Positions 8,175 to 17,091 of a stretch of 42,022 bases of DNA are shown piece by piece; position 1 is the first letter of the stretch; each line of letters begins with the position of its first letter. The position numbers and the translations under genes were made by a program. This stretch comes from Pseudomonadota bacterium (GTDB taxonomy: Bacteria > Myxococcota_A > UBA796 > SXON01). The notes beneath the pieces are model-generated. The model was not told the DNA's origin, did no database searches, and was given only the letters and a program-made list of their open reading frames with translations. The stretch covers positions 1 through 42,022 of the forward strand of contig SXON01000195.1 in assembly GCA_005778355.1 (NCBI GenBank). The letters are read 5' to 3'.

Positions 8175-9690
8175 GCGGCCCGAGAGCGCTGGTCACGGCG
8201 TCGGCGCAGCCCCTCGGTGCCGACGCGGGGTGTAGCACCACGTGGCGAAACCCCAGATCGTACAGGTCTACCGACTCGCTCCCCGGCGCGATCATCCCCT
8301 CGTCGAGCGCGCCGGGCCGTGGACCAGGGAGGCCGCCGCAGGCCGCTTGCAGTGTGCGCGCCTGTCCCGAGAGGCGCAGGACGCTGTCCGCGCCCTCGTA
8401 GTGCTCGGCGACCGGGGACTGGTGACGAAGCTGGTAGATCCAGTAGGGCCGTCGGGAGCCCGCGCGCTCGGGAGACGTCCGGTTGGCGTCGACCGGCAGC
8501 TCGAAGATGGGGCCATCCAGCGCGGCCATGTCCTCGACTTCCGGCGGGAAGCTCAGGGGCGCGGCCACGCGCGGCCACCTCGTGTGGGAGAACCACAGGC
8601 TGTCGCCGAGGATCGCTGCGGCGAGTAGCCCACCGTGCAATCTCGCTCGACCCGCCCCGGCGGCGGCGGCGGCGGCAAGCAGTACGGCGGCGGGGCCGGC
8701 CGCGCGGTACCAGTGGGTGATGAACTGCGCACTTTCGCAGTAGGACACCAGCCAGCCGGCGGGGAGCGGCGTGTCGATGAGCACCTCGCCCCCAGCGCGC
8801 AGCCAGTGACCGAGGGCCAGGACCCAGAGCGGCAGGGCCATCCCGATGAACGGGAGCGCGGCACGCCCGCCCAGGAGGGCAAGCAGCACGGTCGCGACAC
8901 CGAGGTACACCGAGTAGGAGGGCGTCGCTGCCTCGGTGGCCGGGCCGAACATGAAGAGGTCGATGCCGTAGCGCTCGGTCCGCGCCCACGCCCGGATGTC
9001 CGTCGGGTCGGTGAGGCCCGCGGCGCGGTCGGCCCACACGTCGAGGTGAGGCAGAAGGTCGAGGAATCGCGGCAAGACCAGCGCCAGCGCCACGAGGGCG
9101 GTGAGCCACAGCTCGCGACGGCGCACGTGCAAGGCGAGGAGCGGCGCGACAACCAGGGCGAAGGCAGCATGGTACCAGCCGCTGAGGGCGAAGATCCCGA
9201 GAAAGAGTCCCGCCCAGGCCGCCTGGTTCCGGTTCGGCTCACGACGGAGGCGCAGCATCGCGGCCAGGTGGAGAGCGTACCAGCCCAGCGGCCACGCCTC
9301 CGACACGCCGAAGTCGATGGTGCCTGAGAGGAAGGGGTTCCACGACACGGCGGCCATGCCCACCCAGGCCCCCGGCCGCCCGCCCACCTCGCGACCCAAC
9401 TGCCAGCCGCCGAGGGCCGCCAGCAGCACGTTGGCCACGACCATGCCGTTGTAGGCAACGACAGGGGACCAGAGCCAACCCAGGGCGAAGAAGGGGAGGT
9501 TGGGCGGGTCCATCAGCGGGACGTTCCAACCCGCCGGGTAGTTCACCACCAGCCCGAGCAGGGCCTGCGCGTGGGCGGCGAGGTGGTTGTGGGCCTCCCC
9601 GAAGGGGTCGCCCAGGAGGCCGATGCGCGCGGGCCAGAGAAAGAGCGCCGTGCCGATGATCGCCGCGCCGATTGGCTTCAGATCCCGCAC
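8134..9690 (-). CDS. Polytopic membrane protein, GT-C/YfhO-like layout
   Basis: 518 residues from a GTG that overlaps the end of the amidohydrolase-family gene by 13 bp. About ten hydrophobic segments occupy residues 5-390. The first loop contains GDPFGEAHNHLAAHAQ, the position where GT-C glycosyltransferases carry acidic residues. A soluble C-terminal domain (about 400-518) ends with YDLGFRHVVLHP. The layout resembles dolichyl-phosphate-sugar-using GT-C or YfhO-type proteins, but no diagnostic motif fixes a substrate. The gene at 13385-14845 has a similar plan. The 3' end overlaps the convergent methyltransferase gene by 41 bp. Confidence 0.7.
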   Translation of the reverse strand: MRDLKPIGAAIIGTALFLWPARIGLLGDPFGEAHNHLAAHAQALLGLVVNYPAGWNVPLMDPPNLPFFALGWLWSPVVAYNGMVVANVLLAALGGWQLGREVGGRPGAWVGMAAVSWNPFLSGTIDFGVSEAWPLGWYALHLAAMLRLRREPNRNQAAWAGLFLGIFALSGWYHAAFALVVAPLLALHVRRRELWLTALVALALVLPRFLDLLPHLDVWADRAAGLTDPTDIRAWARTERYGIDLFMFGPATEAATPSYSVYLGVATVLLALLGGRAALPFIGMALPLWVLALGHWLRAGGEVLIDTPLPAGWLVSYCESAQFITHWYRAAGPAAVLLAAAAAAGAGRARLHGGLLAAAILGDSLWFSHTRWPRVAAPLSFPPEVEDMAALDGPIFELPVDANRTSPERAGSRRPYWIYQLRHQSPVAEHYEGADSVLRLSGQARTLQAACGGLPGPRPGALDEGMIAPGSESVDLYDLGFRHVVLHPASAPRGCADAVTSALGPPTGTTSWTLRSPD

Positions 9691-10394
9691 GACAAGAGGG
9701 CCCCCTGTACCCGCTTCGCCACGGCGGCCGCCTTCGGCTGGGTGTCGATGAGGTCCTGGCGAACTTCCAGCTCGAGGTAGGGCACGCCCGCTTCCCCGCC
9801 ATGCCGGGCGGCCGAGTAGATGAGCCCGTCCTTGCCCGAGTAGGGCTCGTTCAGGGCCGTTGCGAGACCGGCGCTGGCGAGGGCGAGCGCCAGTCGCTGC
9901 GCGAGGTCGTCGTGCTGGTCGAAGAGCACTCCCGCCTCCATGGCCCGCGCGCGCCCCCGGAACGCGGGTGTGAAGCTGTGGATCGACAGCAAAAGGCGCG
10001 GTCGTTGCATGGCGAAGCGCGCCACGGCCTTGTGGAAGGGGTGGAAGTAGCGTCGTAGTCGGCGCTCACGCTCACCGTCGTCGAGGATGGCGTTGAAGCT
10101 CGGGGCGCCGTCGTCGGTGTCCCGGAGAAACATCGAGGGATCGCCCGGGGCGCGGTTGGGATCGCACAAGAGGCGCGTGTAGTTGGAGAAAACGGCGCCG
10201 GCGCCCATGCCGTGGCAGAGGGCGCGGGTGAGGTCGGCCGCGCCAATGTCCCATCCCCAGTGCGTGGCGAGCAGCCGATTATCGGCGTGCGATGGGGAAT
10301 GCCCATGGGGAAGACGACGTGAGGCGTGTTCACACGTGAAGAGCCAGCCGCCGGGGCTCGCGCGGCCGAGGGTGACGAAAGCGCCGGTGACCAC
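9678..10394 (-). CDS. N-formylglutamate amidohydrolase-family protein
   Basis: 238 residues from a GTG at 10394; the frame is open far upstream but that is a shadow of the opposite-strand genes. FTCEHASRRLP (19-29), WDIGAADLTRAL, NYTRLLCDPNR, SIHSFTP and YLELEVRQDLI reproduce the zinc-dependent N-formylglutamate amidohydrolase family (PF05013). The family deformylates N-formylglutamate in histidine breakdown, but no hut genes lie nearby, so the substrate may differ. Cytoplasmic, no signal. It is translationally coupled to the membrane protein downstream. Start codons of this gene and the divergent lipoprotein are 24 bp apart. Confidence 0.85.
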   Translation of the reverse strand: MVTGAFVTLGRASPGGWLFTCEHASRRLPHGHSPSHADNRLLATHWGWDIGAADLTRALCHGMGAGAVFSNYTRLLCDPNRAPGDPSMFLRDTDDGAPSFNAILDDGERERRLRRYFHPFHKAVARFAMQRPRLLLSIHSFTPAFRGRARAMEAGVLFDQHDDLAQRLALALASAGLATALNEPYSGKDGLIYSAARHGGEAGVPYLELEVRQDLIDTQPKAAAVAKRVQGALLSCGI

Positions 10395-10418
10395 GGCGCG
10401 CGGATAACGTGCGGCCCG

Positions 10419-11024
10419 ATGTGGTGGCTGCTCGCCTGCGACGACCCCCCGAGCGCCGACGTGCTCTTGCGCGAGGGCAAGATCGACGAGGCGATCGCCC
10501 GCGCCGGCGTGGAGATCGACCCCAGGCGCCCCTCGGTCGACGCGCTCGCTCGCCGGGCGCGCCACGAAGACTGGATCGACTTCGAGGTGGTGGTAGACAT
10601 GGCGGCGGCCGACTTGCTGCTGAGCGCAGCGCCGATGCGCAAACTCGAAGGGGTGGAGATGGCGTTCGACGCGTGGACGCCCCTCGCGGCCTGCACGGCG
10701 TCGCGACTCGTTTCCCCCTGGCGGGTGGCGGTCGGGCGGAGCGTGGTGCCGGGCGACGCCGATCCCGCCTCGGCGCAGGGCGCCTTCGAGGGCGTGCCCT
10801 ACGAGGGCGGCCGCATCGTTTGCACGGCTGACGAGGCGACGAGTCTCTCGGCCTGCTTCGCACGGCTCGACCACAATCCGCCGGCCCGCCGCGTGACGGT
10901 CGTGCTCGCGGACGGCACGGGACCGCTCGCCGTGCATTTGTCCCGTCACGATGGCGCCTGGTGGACCGTCTCGGCGAGCGAGGCCGAGGCCGCGGTGGCG
11001 TGGCTCCGGGCGTGCACCGGATAA
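10419..11024 (+). CDS. Small lipoprotein of unknown function
   Basis: 201 residues. MWWLLACDD would be an extremely short lipobox signal with Cys7. A longer frame exists from an ATG at 10326, but it would run through the divergent amidohydrolase gene and adds only polar residues. A GATAAC -10-like element (10403-10408) ends 10 nt before this ATG, favouring the short form. The mature protein has no motif I recognise; it contains two Cys-containing stretches (LAACTASRL, IVCTADEATSLSACF) that could form disulfides. First gene of a four-gene run with 9-bp gaps. Confidence 0.7.
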   Translation: MWWLLACDDPPSADVLLREGKIDEAIARAGVEIDPRRPSVDALARRARHEDWIDFEVVVDMAAADLLLSAAPMRKLEGVEMAFDAWTPLAACTASRLVSPWRVAVGRSVVPGDADPASAQGAFEGVPYEGGRIVCTADEATSLSACFARLDHNPPARRVTVVLADGTGPLAVHLSRHDGAWWTVSASEAEAAVAWLRACTG

Positions 11025-11033
11025 GGCGCGGCG

Positions 11034-11636
11034 ATGTCGCCCGCCGCGCACCCCCACGTCATCCTCGCCGGCGTCGCGATGATGGTGCCGCTCCCGATCC
11101 TCGACGACTGGCTGTCCCGCAAGGCCCTGCGGCGTGCGCTCCAGGCCGACGCCGAGGCCAGCGGCCAGCCGCTCGACGAGGCCACGCTCGACCTGCTCAC
11201 TGAAGACCGCTCCAACATGCTGGTGGGCTGTCTCCGCGCGGCGATCCTCTGGCCCTTGAAGAAGCTCTTCCGCACCATCCTGTGGTTCCTGACCATCAAG
11301 GACGTGATCGACGTCGCCACGCGCTCGGCGGAGGTGCTCGCCATGGCGAAGATCGCGCGGGAACGGGGCTGGTTGCCGTCCCGCGCCCGCGACGTGCGCG
11401 ACGCGATGGAGGTGAGCTTCGGGCGCCATCGTTGGAGCCCGGTCACCCGCTTCCTCATGCGCTACCCGCGGCCCCCGCTCGATGAGCCCGCGGCGGAAGA
11501 CACCCTCGGCGGCCTGCTCCAGGGCCTCCGGAAGCAGGCGGGCGCGGTGCCGATGGAGGCGATGTTCGTGGAGCGGGTTCGAGGGAGCGTGGCGGGTGAG
11601 CTGGCCACTGCCCTCGACACGCCGCCCCCGGGATAG
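11034..11636 (+). CDS. Conserved-looking protein with amphipathic/hydrophobic helices, unknown
   Basis: 200 residues. An N-terminal hydrophobic stretch (HVILAGVAMMVPLPILDDWLS) and a central ILWPLKKLFRTILWFLTIKDVID suggest peripheral or integral association with the inner membrane. The C-terminal half is Arg-rich and soluble. I do not recognise a family. It lies between a lipoprotein gene and a lipid-anchored hydrolase gene with 9-bp gaps on both sides, and its TAG stop is in frame just upstream of the hydrolase start, so the run is very likely co-transcribed. Confidence 0.7.
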   Translation: MSPAAHPHVILAGVAMMVPLPILDDWLSRKALRRALQADAEASGQPLDEATLDLLTEDRSNMLVGCLRAAILWPLKKLFRTILWFLTIKDVIDVATRSAEVLAMAKIARERGWLPSRARDVRDAMEVSFGRHRWSPVTRFLMRYPRPPLDEPAAEDTLGGLLQGLRKQAGAVPMEAMFVERVRGSVAGELATALDTPPPG

Positions 11637-11645
11637 TCGCCGCCG

Positions 11646-13415
11646 ATGATCCTCGCCTTGCTCGCCTGTACCCCCATGGAGGAGCCCTCGGTCGAGTCGC
11701 CGGTGGGTGCGCTGGGCCTTGGCCGGAACAACCCCTTCCCCTCGGTGGAGCTGGTGGCCGATGGGCAGGTGGCCCTGGAGGCGGGCGATCTGCCGGTGGC
11801 GGCCGAGGGTCAGGACTGGGATTTCACACCCTTCAACCTGCGCACGGGCTTCTCCGTCGCGCAGCCATCCATCGTGATGTTCGAGCAGCCCATCGACGAG
11901 GCCAGCGTGGGCGGGCAAGAGCAGGTCGGGATCGACGGCAGCGTGCGCATGGTCGACCTTGACAGCGGCGCCGCAATCCCCTGCTTCGCTGAGCTCGACG
12001 CCGCCGACGACGCGATCCTCACCGGCGAACGGACCCTGATCGTGCGCCCGATGATGGCGATGACGCCGGGGCACACGGTGGCCGTGGTGGTCACCTCCAA
12101 GGTCACGAGCGGGGGCGCGCCCCTCGACCTCCCCCCGCCGGAAGGTCACTACGCCGACTTGCACGCCCAGCTCGCCGACCTCGGCTACGACGATGTGTCG
12201 GTGGCCTGGGACTTCCCGGTGGGCGAGGGCCGCGCGCTGCTCGACGGCGTGCTCGGCGCGCTCCCAGTGCCCACGGCGCACAGTTTCACGCGCACCTGGA
12301 CCAACACCGACGAGAGCCCGGCCCCCGAGGGCGTGTGGAAACAGCTCGAGGGGAGCTTCACCACGGCGAATTGGCTGGTCGACGAGACCCACGTCGAGCT
12401 CGACGCCAGCGGCGCTGCCGTGTCTCAGGGCACGCGAGAGGCCTACCTCTGGGTGACCATCCCCGAGATCGTCCGCGACAGCGGGCCCTACTCCATCCCG
12501 GTTCTGATCTTCGGCCACGGCATCATGTCAGAGCCCGACGATTACCTCGGAGGCGAGGAGGACTCCGAGGGCGTACGCGCGCTGGCCGAGGAGCTCGGCG
12601 CCATCGTCATCGCGACCAAGTGGACGGGGCTCACCGGCGACGATCGGCTGCACGCGCTCGAGGTGGCGGCCGACTTCGCGCGCTTCCACGAGGTGCCTGA
12701 GATGCTGGTGCAGGGCGTGGCCGACACGAGCGCGCTGGTCAAGTACGTGGCCGAGGGCGACCTTCTCCAGGACGAGGTCTTCGCGAGCCTCGCTGACCCC
12801 ACCAATATCTACTACTATGGTATTTCTCTCGGTGGAATCGAAGGTTCGGTGATGTTCGCCAACCAGTCGACGATCCCGCGAGGTGTGTTTCACGTCGGCG
12901 GGGCCGCGTGGGCGACGATGCTCGAACGCTCCGCGCAGTGGCCGCCCTTCGACATCGTCGCCAGTCGCGAGTACCCGGACCCCTGGGATCGGCAGCTGCT
13001 CTACGCGGCCACGCAGGTCTTGTGGGACCCGGTCGACCCGGCGGCCCACGCGGATCGCATGGTCGGTCGCGAGATGATCTGGCAGGAATCGATGGGTGAC
13101 GAGCAGGTGCCCAACCTCACCACTGAGCTCTTGATGCGGAGCGTGGGCGCCACGCTGGCCACGCCCTCGGTGAGCACCCCCTATGGGCTCGTTCCCACCG
13201 CGATGACCACCACCGCTCCAACGCTGGTGCAATACGACCCAGAGGTGGGGTACCCCGACCCGGTGAACCGCCCGGGGGCCTCGAGCGGGGCGCACTCCAT
13301 CCCGCGCAGTTGGCCCGGCTGCATCCAGCAGTCAGCCCAGTTCCTCGCGGCCGGCGACGTGGTGCACTTCTGTGGCGAGGCGGCGTGCAGCGCGTCGAAC
13401 CCTGGGAGCTGGTAG
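11646..13415 (+). CDS. Lipid-anchored alpha/beta hydrolase
   Basis: 589 residues. MILALLAC is an eight-residue lipoprotein signal; the previous gene's TAG stop at 11634 is in frame and no start codon lies between, so it cannot be longer. The C-terminal two thirds is an alpha/beta hydrolase: FGHGIM near 289 (oxyanion loop), GISLGG with nucleophile Ser394, GDEQVPN with Asp485 and GAHSIPR with His550, a complete triad in canonical order. The first 250 residues are a beta-rich N-terminal domain. A secreted esterase/lipase bound to the envelope is predicted; substrate unknown. A GATAGT hexamer ends 8 nt before the ATG and no Shine-Dalgarno is visible. Confidence 0.85.
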   Translation: MILALLACTPMEEPSVESPVGALGLGRNNPFPSVELVADGQVALEAGDLPVAAEGQDWDFTPFNLRTGFSVAQPSIVMFEQPIDEASVGGQEQVGIDGSVRMVDLDSGAAIPCFAELDAADDAILTGERTLIVRPMMAMTPGHTVAVVVTSKVTSGGAPLDLPPPEGHYADLHAQLADLGYDDVSVAWDFPVGEGRALLDGVLGALPVPTAHSFTRTWTNTDESPAPEGVWKQLEGSFTTANWLVDETHVELDASGAAVSQGTREAYLWVTIPEIVRDSGPYSIPVLIFGHGIMSEPDDYLGGEEDSEGVRALAEELGAIVIATKWTGLTGDDRLHALEVAADFARFHEVPEMLVQGVADTSALVKYVAEGDLLQDEVFASLADPTNIYYYGISLGGIEGSVMFANQSTIPRGVFHVGGAAWATMLERSAQWPPFDIVASREYPDPWDRQLLYAATQVLWDPVDPAAHADRMVGREMIWQESMGDEQVPNLTTELLMRSVGATLATPSVSTPYGLVPTAMTTTAPTLVQYDPEVGYPDPVNRPGASSGAHSIPRSWPGCIQQSAQFLAAGDVVHFCGEAACSASNPGSW

Positions 13416-14845
13416 GCGCGTCGGCCTCGGCCCTCGCGCTCCCGTCGGCCTGGTTCTGCGCGGTGGCGGTGGGGGCGGTGCCCGACGTGCTCGACACCGA
13501 CGCCGGCGCGGGGTTGGTGCATGCGCTCACCACCTGGAGGGAGGGCGTTGGCGCGTGGCCGGCGGTTCCGTTTGCGCTCGGGCTCGGCGTCCTCGCTCCT
13601 CTACCAGGCGTCGTGGCCGCGCGGCTGGCTCTCGCCGCCCTGGTGGGGCTCGGTGGCCTCGGCGCGTGGCGGATGTCCGCGGATCGCCCGCTCGAGGAGC
13701 GCGTGGCCGCCGTGGGCCTGGTGCAGCTTGGGCCGTGGACCACGTTGCCCCTCCTCGGCGCCGACCTGCCCGGCCTCGCCTTCGCGGGCCTGGTGCTGGC
13801 GCTGTCCTCGCCCCGTCTCGGTGTGCTTGGCGCGCTCTTCGGGGCCCCCGTGGCGGCGGCCTCGACGGTCCTGGGCGTGGCGCGTCGGCAACCATGGCTG
13901 CTCGTCGGTGCGCTTGGCCTCGCGGTGCTCCAGACGGCGCCGGTGTCTGGGCCCGGCGGCGCGTTGCGCGCGTCGGAGGTGCCGTCGCTGGGGCCTGCCT
14001 ACGGCGGCGAGGGGGGTGCCTGGTTTCCGATGCCCCCGCAGGAGGCGCGTCGCTGGGCGGCCGCTGCAGGCGGAACCGGTCGCTGGGTGCACCCGCGCAT
14101 CGTGGAAGGGGCGGGCGCACCTGCCGAGTATGGCCCGGACACGCCAGCGCCCGAGGTACCTCCGCTCGACCAGCTCCGCGCCTTGGCCTTCGACGCCGCC
14201 CGGGGGACGGTCGTGGCCGACGAGCTGCGCGCCATCGGCTTGTCGGGGGCCCTCGCGCCCATCTGGGGGGTGCTCTCCTGGGTGTGCCTCCGGTGGGCCA
14301 AGCGGCGTGTGCTCGTCGGCCTCGCCACCCTCTCGGCACTGGCGGGAATCGGACTCGGCGTTGCGATGCCGGGGCCGGTGGTCCCCGCCGCCGGCGGTGC
14401 CGACCTCTCGGCACTCGTGTCGCGACTCGAAGCAGCTGGACCAGGGACGGTGATGCTCTTTCCGCCTCCGGAAGCGCCCTATTACGCGGGTCGAATCTCG
14501 GCGGACCGCTGGACGGCGCTCCTCGGCGCCGCCGACCGCGGGGCCGCCACCTCGCCCGCGCTCGCGGCCGCGCTCGGCTGGCGGATGGAGTACGGCCTCG
14601 ACATCGCCGCCGCCGAGACGCTGTGGCAAGCCCGCGACGAGGCCTTGCCGTTCATCGCCGCTCGCGACGCCGGCGTGCGGGCGCTGGTGATCGATCGTGG
14701 GTCGGTGCCGCCCTACGTGTGGAACAACGCGGAAGGCTGGATCGCCCGGCGCCTTGGGCAGCCGGAGCGGCTCGGGGAGCTCATGTTCTACGAGCTCCCG
14801 TCGGCTGTCGAGGCCTTCGGGGGCGGGGTGGACGTCGAGGAGTAG
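13385..14845 (+). CDS. Polytopic membrane protein, second GT-C/YfhO-like layout
   Basis: 486 residues if started at the GTG at 13385, which has GAGG 6 nt upstream and overlaps the hydrolase gene by 31 bp; an ATG at 13310 gives an implausibly polar extension. Hydrophobic segments fill residues about 8-200, with further segments at about 260-335. A soluble Ala-rich C-terminal domain contains RALVIDRGSVPPYVWNN. The order of transmembrane block then soluble domain ending in a 'dAGVRALVIDRG' strand parallels the protein at 8134-9690 ('LGFRHVVLHP'). Possible glycosyltransferase or sugar-handling role; no catalytic motif identified. Confidence 0.65.
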   Translation: MQRVEPWELVGASASALALPSAWFCAVAVGAVPDVLDTDAGAGLVHALTTWREGVGAWPAVPFALGLGVLAPLPGVVAARLALAALVGLGGLGAWRMSADRPLEERVAAVGLVQLGPWTTLPLLGADLPGLAFAGLVLALSSPRLGVLGALFGAPVAAASTVLGVARRQPWLLVGALGLAVLQTAPVSGPGGALRASEVPSLGPAYGGEGGAWFPMPPQEARRWAAAAGGTGRWVHPRIVEGAGAPAEYGPDTPAPEVPPLDQLRALAFDAARGTVVADELRAIGLSGALAPIWGVLSWVCLRWAKRRVLVGLATLSALAGIGLGVAMPGPVVPAAGGADLSALVSRLEAAGPGTVMLFPPPEAPYYAGRISADRWTALLGAADRGAATSPALAAALGWRMEYGLDIAAAETLWQARDEALPFIAARDAGVRALVIDRGSVPPYVWNNAEGWIARRLGQPERLGELMFYELPSAVEAFGGGVDVEE

Positions 14846-14880
14846 CTTTGGACGGCCCGCTCCGCCCACTTCGTCCCTCC

Positions 14881-15516
14881 TCACCCCCCGAGCCACCTCG
14901 TCTCCCCCGGCAACAACTTCACCTTGGCGCGCCGTCCCTCCACCGTCACTCGCCCCTCCGCCATCCACCGCAGGCACATCGGGTACAGCCGGTGCTCGAT
15001 GGCGAGCACCCGCGCGGCGAGCGACTCGTCGGTGTCGTCGTCGAGCACCGGCACGCCGCCCTGGGCGAGGATGGGGCCGGTGTCGACACCATTGTCCACG
15101 AGGTGGCAGGTGGCGCCGGCCACCGTGGTGCCGTAGGCGCGCGCGTCGCGAATGCCGTGCGCTCCGGGGAAGGCCGGGAGCAGGGCAGGGTGGATGTTCA
15201 TCACCCGGCTGGGAAAACGGTCGAGGAAGGCGCCCGTCAACACGCGCATGAAGCCCGCGAGGCAGACGATGTCGACCTCACCCAGCTGCGCCAGCACCTC
15301 GGCCTCGAAGTCTTCGCGGGCGCGACCCTTCGACACCACCGTGCTCGTCGGCACGCCGGCCTGCGCGGCGCGCTCCAACGCGAAGACGCCAGGCACGTTG
15401 GCCACGACGCGGACGATGTCGGCCGGGAACCAGGGGTCGGCCGCGGCGTCGAGGAGGGCCTGGAGGTTGGAGCCGCGCCCCGACACGAGCACCGCCACCC
15501 GCGCGACGTTGCTCAC
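14881..15516 (-). CDS. purN: Phosphoribosylglycinamide formyltransferase
   Basis: 211 residues from a GTG. VLVSGRGSNLQALLDA, CLAGFMRVL, NIHPALLPAFPGAHGIRDA and GATCHLVDNGVDTGPIL are the PurN signatures, with catalytic Asn, His and Asp in NIHP, HPALLP and DTGP. It transfers a formyl group from 10-formyl-THF to GAR in purine synthesis. The start codon directly follows the purM stop (TAG-GTG), so the two are coupled, the usual purM-purN arrangement. Confidence 0.97.
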   Translation of the reverse strand: MSNVARVAVLVSGRGSNLQALLDAAADPWFPADIVRVVANVPGVFALERAAQAGVPTSTVVSKGRAREDFEAEVLAQLGEVDIVCLAGFMRVLTGAFLDRFPSRVMNIHPALLPAFPGAHGIRDARAYGTTVAGATCHLVDNGVDTGPILAQGGVPVLDDDTDESLAARVLAIEHRLYPMCLRWMAEGRVTVEGRRAKVKLLPGETRWLGG

Positions 15517-16524
15517 CTAGACGACCCGGGCCTCGCCGCCCTCGTCGGCGACGACCTCGCCCACCACGAAGCCACCCGCCTCGGCCGCCAGCGCCTCGGC
15601 CTCGCCCGGCCGGACGACGAGGATCATGCCGAGCCCACAGTTGAAGGTGCGGTACATCTCCTCGTCAGAGAGCTCGCCCTGGGCGCGCAGGAGCGCGAAG
15701 ATTGGGAGCTCCGGCCAGCTTCCCTCGTGCATCACCGCGCCGAGACCGCGCGGCAAGACGCGGGGGACGTTGCCGGTGAAACCGCCGCCGGTGATGTGCA
15801 CGGCGCCGAGCAGGCCGAAACGCTGGCGCAAGGCGAGCAGTTCCTTCACGTAGATGCGCGTGGGACGCAGCAGGACCTCGCCGAGCGGCGCGCCGAGGCC
15901 CCAGTCGTCGCGATCCATGGGGAGCTTGTCGAGCAGGTGACGCACGAGCGAGTAGCCGTTGCTGTGCACGCCGCTTGAGGGGAGGCCCACCAGCTTGTCG
16001 CCCACGGCGATGGCGCGACCATCGAGCACGGCCGAGCGCTCCACCACGCCCACGCAGAAGCCGGCGAGGTCGTAGTGCCGCGGCGAGTACATGCCGGGCA
16101 TCTCGGCGGTTTCCCCGCCGATGAGCGCGCAACCGGCCTGTCGGCAGCCCTCGGCGATGCTGGCGATCACGGCCTCGGCCTCGGCGGGATCGAGCTTGCC
16201 CGTGGCGAAGTAGTCGAGGAAGAACAAGGGCTCGGCGCCGCACACGGCCACGTCGTTGGCGCACATCGCCACCAGGTCGATGCCGATGCCCGCGTGGTTG
16301 CCAAGCCGCTGTGCGAGCAGGAGCTTTGTGCCCACCCCGTCGGTGCCGGCCACGAGCAGGGGATCGCGGTACCGCTCAGGCACGCGGAAGAAGCCGCCGA
16401 AGCCGCCGATATCGCCCACCACCCCGTCGCGATAGGTGCTGCGCACGTGCTTGCCGATGCGGTCGACCACCTCGTCGCCCGCGTCGATGTCTACCCCCGC
16501 GTCGCGGTAACGGTCTCGCTTCAT
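15517..16524 (-). CDS. purM: Phosphoribosylformylglycinamidine cyclo-ligase (AIR synthetase)
   Basis: 335 residues, standard length. DRYRDAGVDIDAGDEVVDRI, VAGTDGVGTKL, GIGIDLVAMCANDV, GGETAEMPGMY and ITGGGFTGNVPRVL are all PurM landmarks, including the ATP-binding DGVGTK loop. It closes the imidazole ring of FGAM to AIR. Only 20 bp separate it from the upstream lipoprotein gene and none from purN, so it is probably transcribed with both. No separate strong promoter is visible in the 20-bp gap. Confidence 0.98.
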   Translation of the reverse strand: MKRDRYRDAGVDIDAGDEVVDRIGKHVRSTYRDGVVGDIGGFGGFFRVPERYRDPLLVAGTDGVGTKLLLAQRLGNHAGIGIDLVAMCANDVAVCGAEPLFFLDYFATGKLDPAEAEAVIASIAEGCRQAGCALIGGETAEMPGMYSPRHYDLAGFCVGVVERSAVLDGRAIAVGDKLVGLPSSGVHSNGYSLVRHLLDKLPMDRDDWGLGAPLGEVLLRPTRIYVKELLALRQRFGLLGAVHITGGGFTGNVPRVLPRGLGAVMHEGSWPELPIFALLRAQGELSDEEMYRTFNCGLGMILVVRPGEAEALAAEAGGFVVGEVVADEGGEARVV

Positions 16525-16544
16525 GCGCGCGGGCTAACCCAGCG

Positions 16545-17057
16545 CTACAACTCCGCCGGGGTGGTGGCCGTCGCGACCGCCATCTCCGACTCGTAGCCGT
16601 TGGCGTCGATCAAGGTCACGCCGAAGTCGTACTGGGTGCTGAACCGGAAATCGGCGGAAGACACCGGGAGGCTGATGTTGAGCGTGCCGCCGTCGCCCGC
16701 GCACTCCTCCACGACCTCGCCGCCGCTGGTCATCGCCGACTCGGCGAGCGCGGCGCTGGGCTCCGACGCCGCGTCGATCTGCCCGTCCACGGCGTCGTCC
16801 CACCACAGGTTGGCCGACAGGATGTGTGCGTCGCCGTCTTCGTCTTCGAACTCCACGACCATCACCAGCGTCGGGTAGTCGTTGCCGTTCTCGTCGGTGT
16901 AGATGTCGCCTTCGCTCACCGAGAAGTCGGTGATGTCCGGCGGGGTGCCTTCGCAGGAGGGATCGCCACTGTCGGCCTCGAGCGTGCCGCCGGTGTCTTT
17001 CTCGTCTTCGGCGGGGGTGCACGCGAGGGCAAGGGCAATCAGGGGGACGATGCGCAT
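16545..17057 (-). CDS. Acidic lipoprotein with Ig-like fold, unknown
   Basis: 170 residues. MRIVPLIALALAC is a lipoprotein signal with one n-region Arg and Cys13. A short acidic linker (EDEKDTGGTLEADSGD) follows. The rest is a single beta-sandwich-like domain (ITDFSVSEGDIYTDENGND, LVMVVEFEDEDGD, YDFGVTLIDANGYES), resembling PKD/Ig-like secreted domains. No enzymatic motif. A good Shine-Dalgarno (GGAGAG) is present. It lies directly upstream of purM, which looks like chance packing rather than function. Confidence 0.75.
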   Translation of the reverse strand: MRIVPLIALALACTPAEDEKDTGGTLEADSGDPSCEGTPPDITDFSVSEGDIYTDENGNDYPTLVMVVEFEDEDGDAHILSANLWWDDAVDGQIDAASEPSAALAESAMTSGGEVVEECAGDGGTLNISLPVSSADFRFSTQYDFGVTLIDANGYESEMAVATATTPAEL

Positions 17058-17091
17058 GGAAGGCTCTCCAGACGCTCATTGTTAGCACGAG

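Noticed and set aside
10395..12518. Very long minus-strand open frame continuing upstream of the N-formylglutamate amidohydrolase gene
   Set aside because: It is antisense to three well-supported plus-strand genes, is His/Arg/Gly-rich with no domain, and is explained by GC-rich third positions. Only the part from the GTG at 10394 is real.
13372..15978. 868-codon plus-strand open frame over the membrane-protein, purN and purM region
   Set aside because: Arg-rich shadow of purN/purM and of the membrane-protein gene in other frames; no start signal or family motif.
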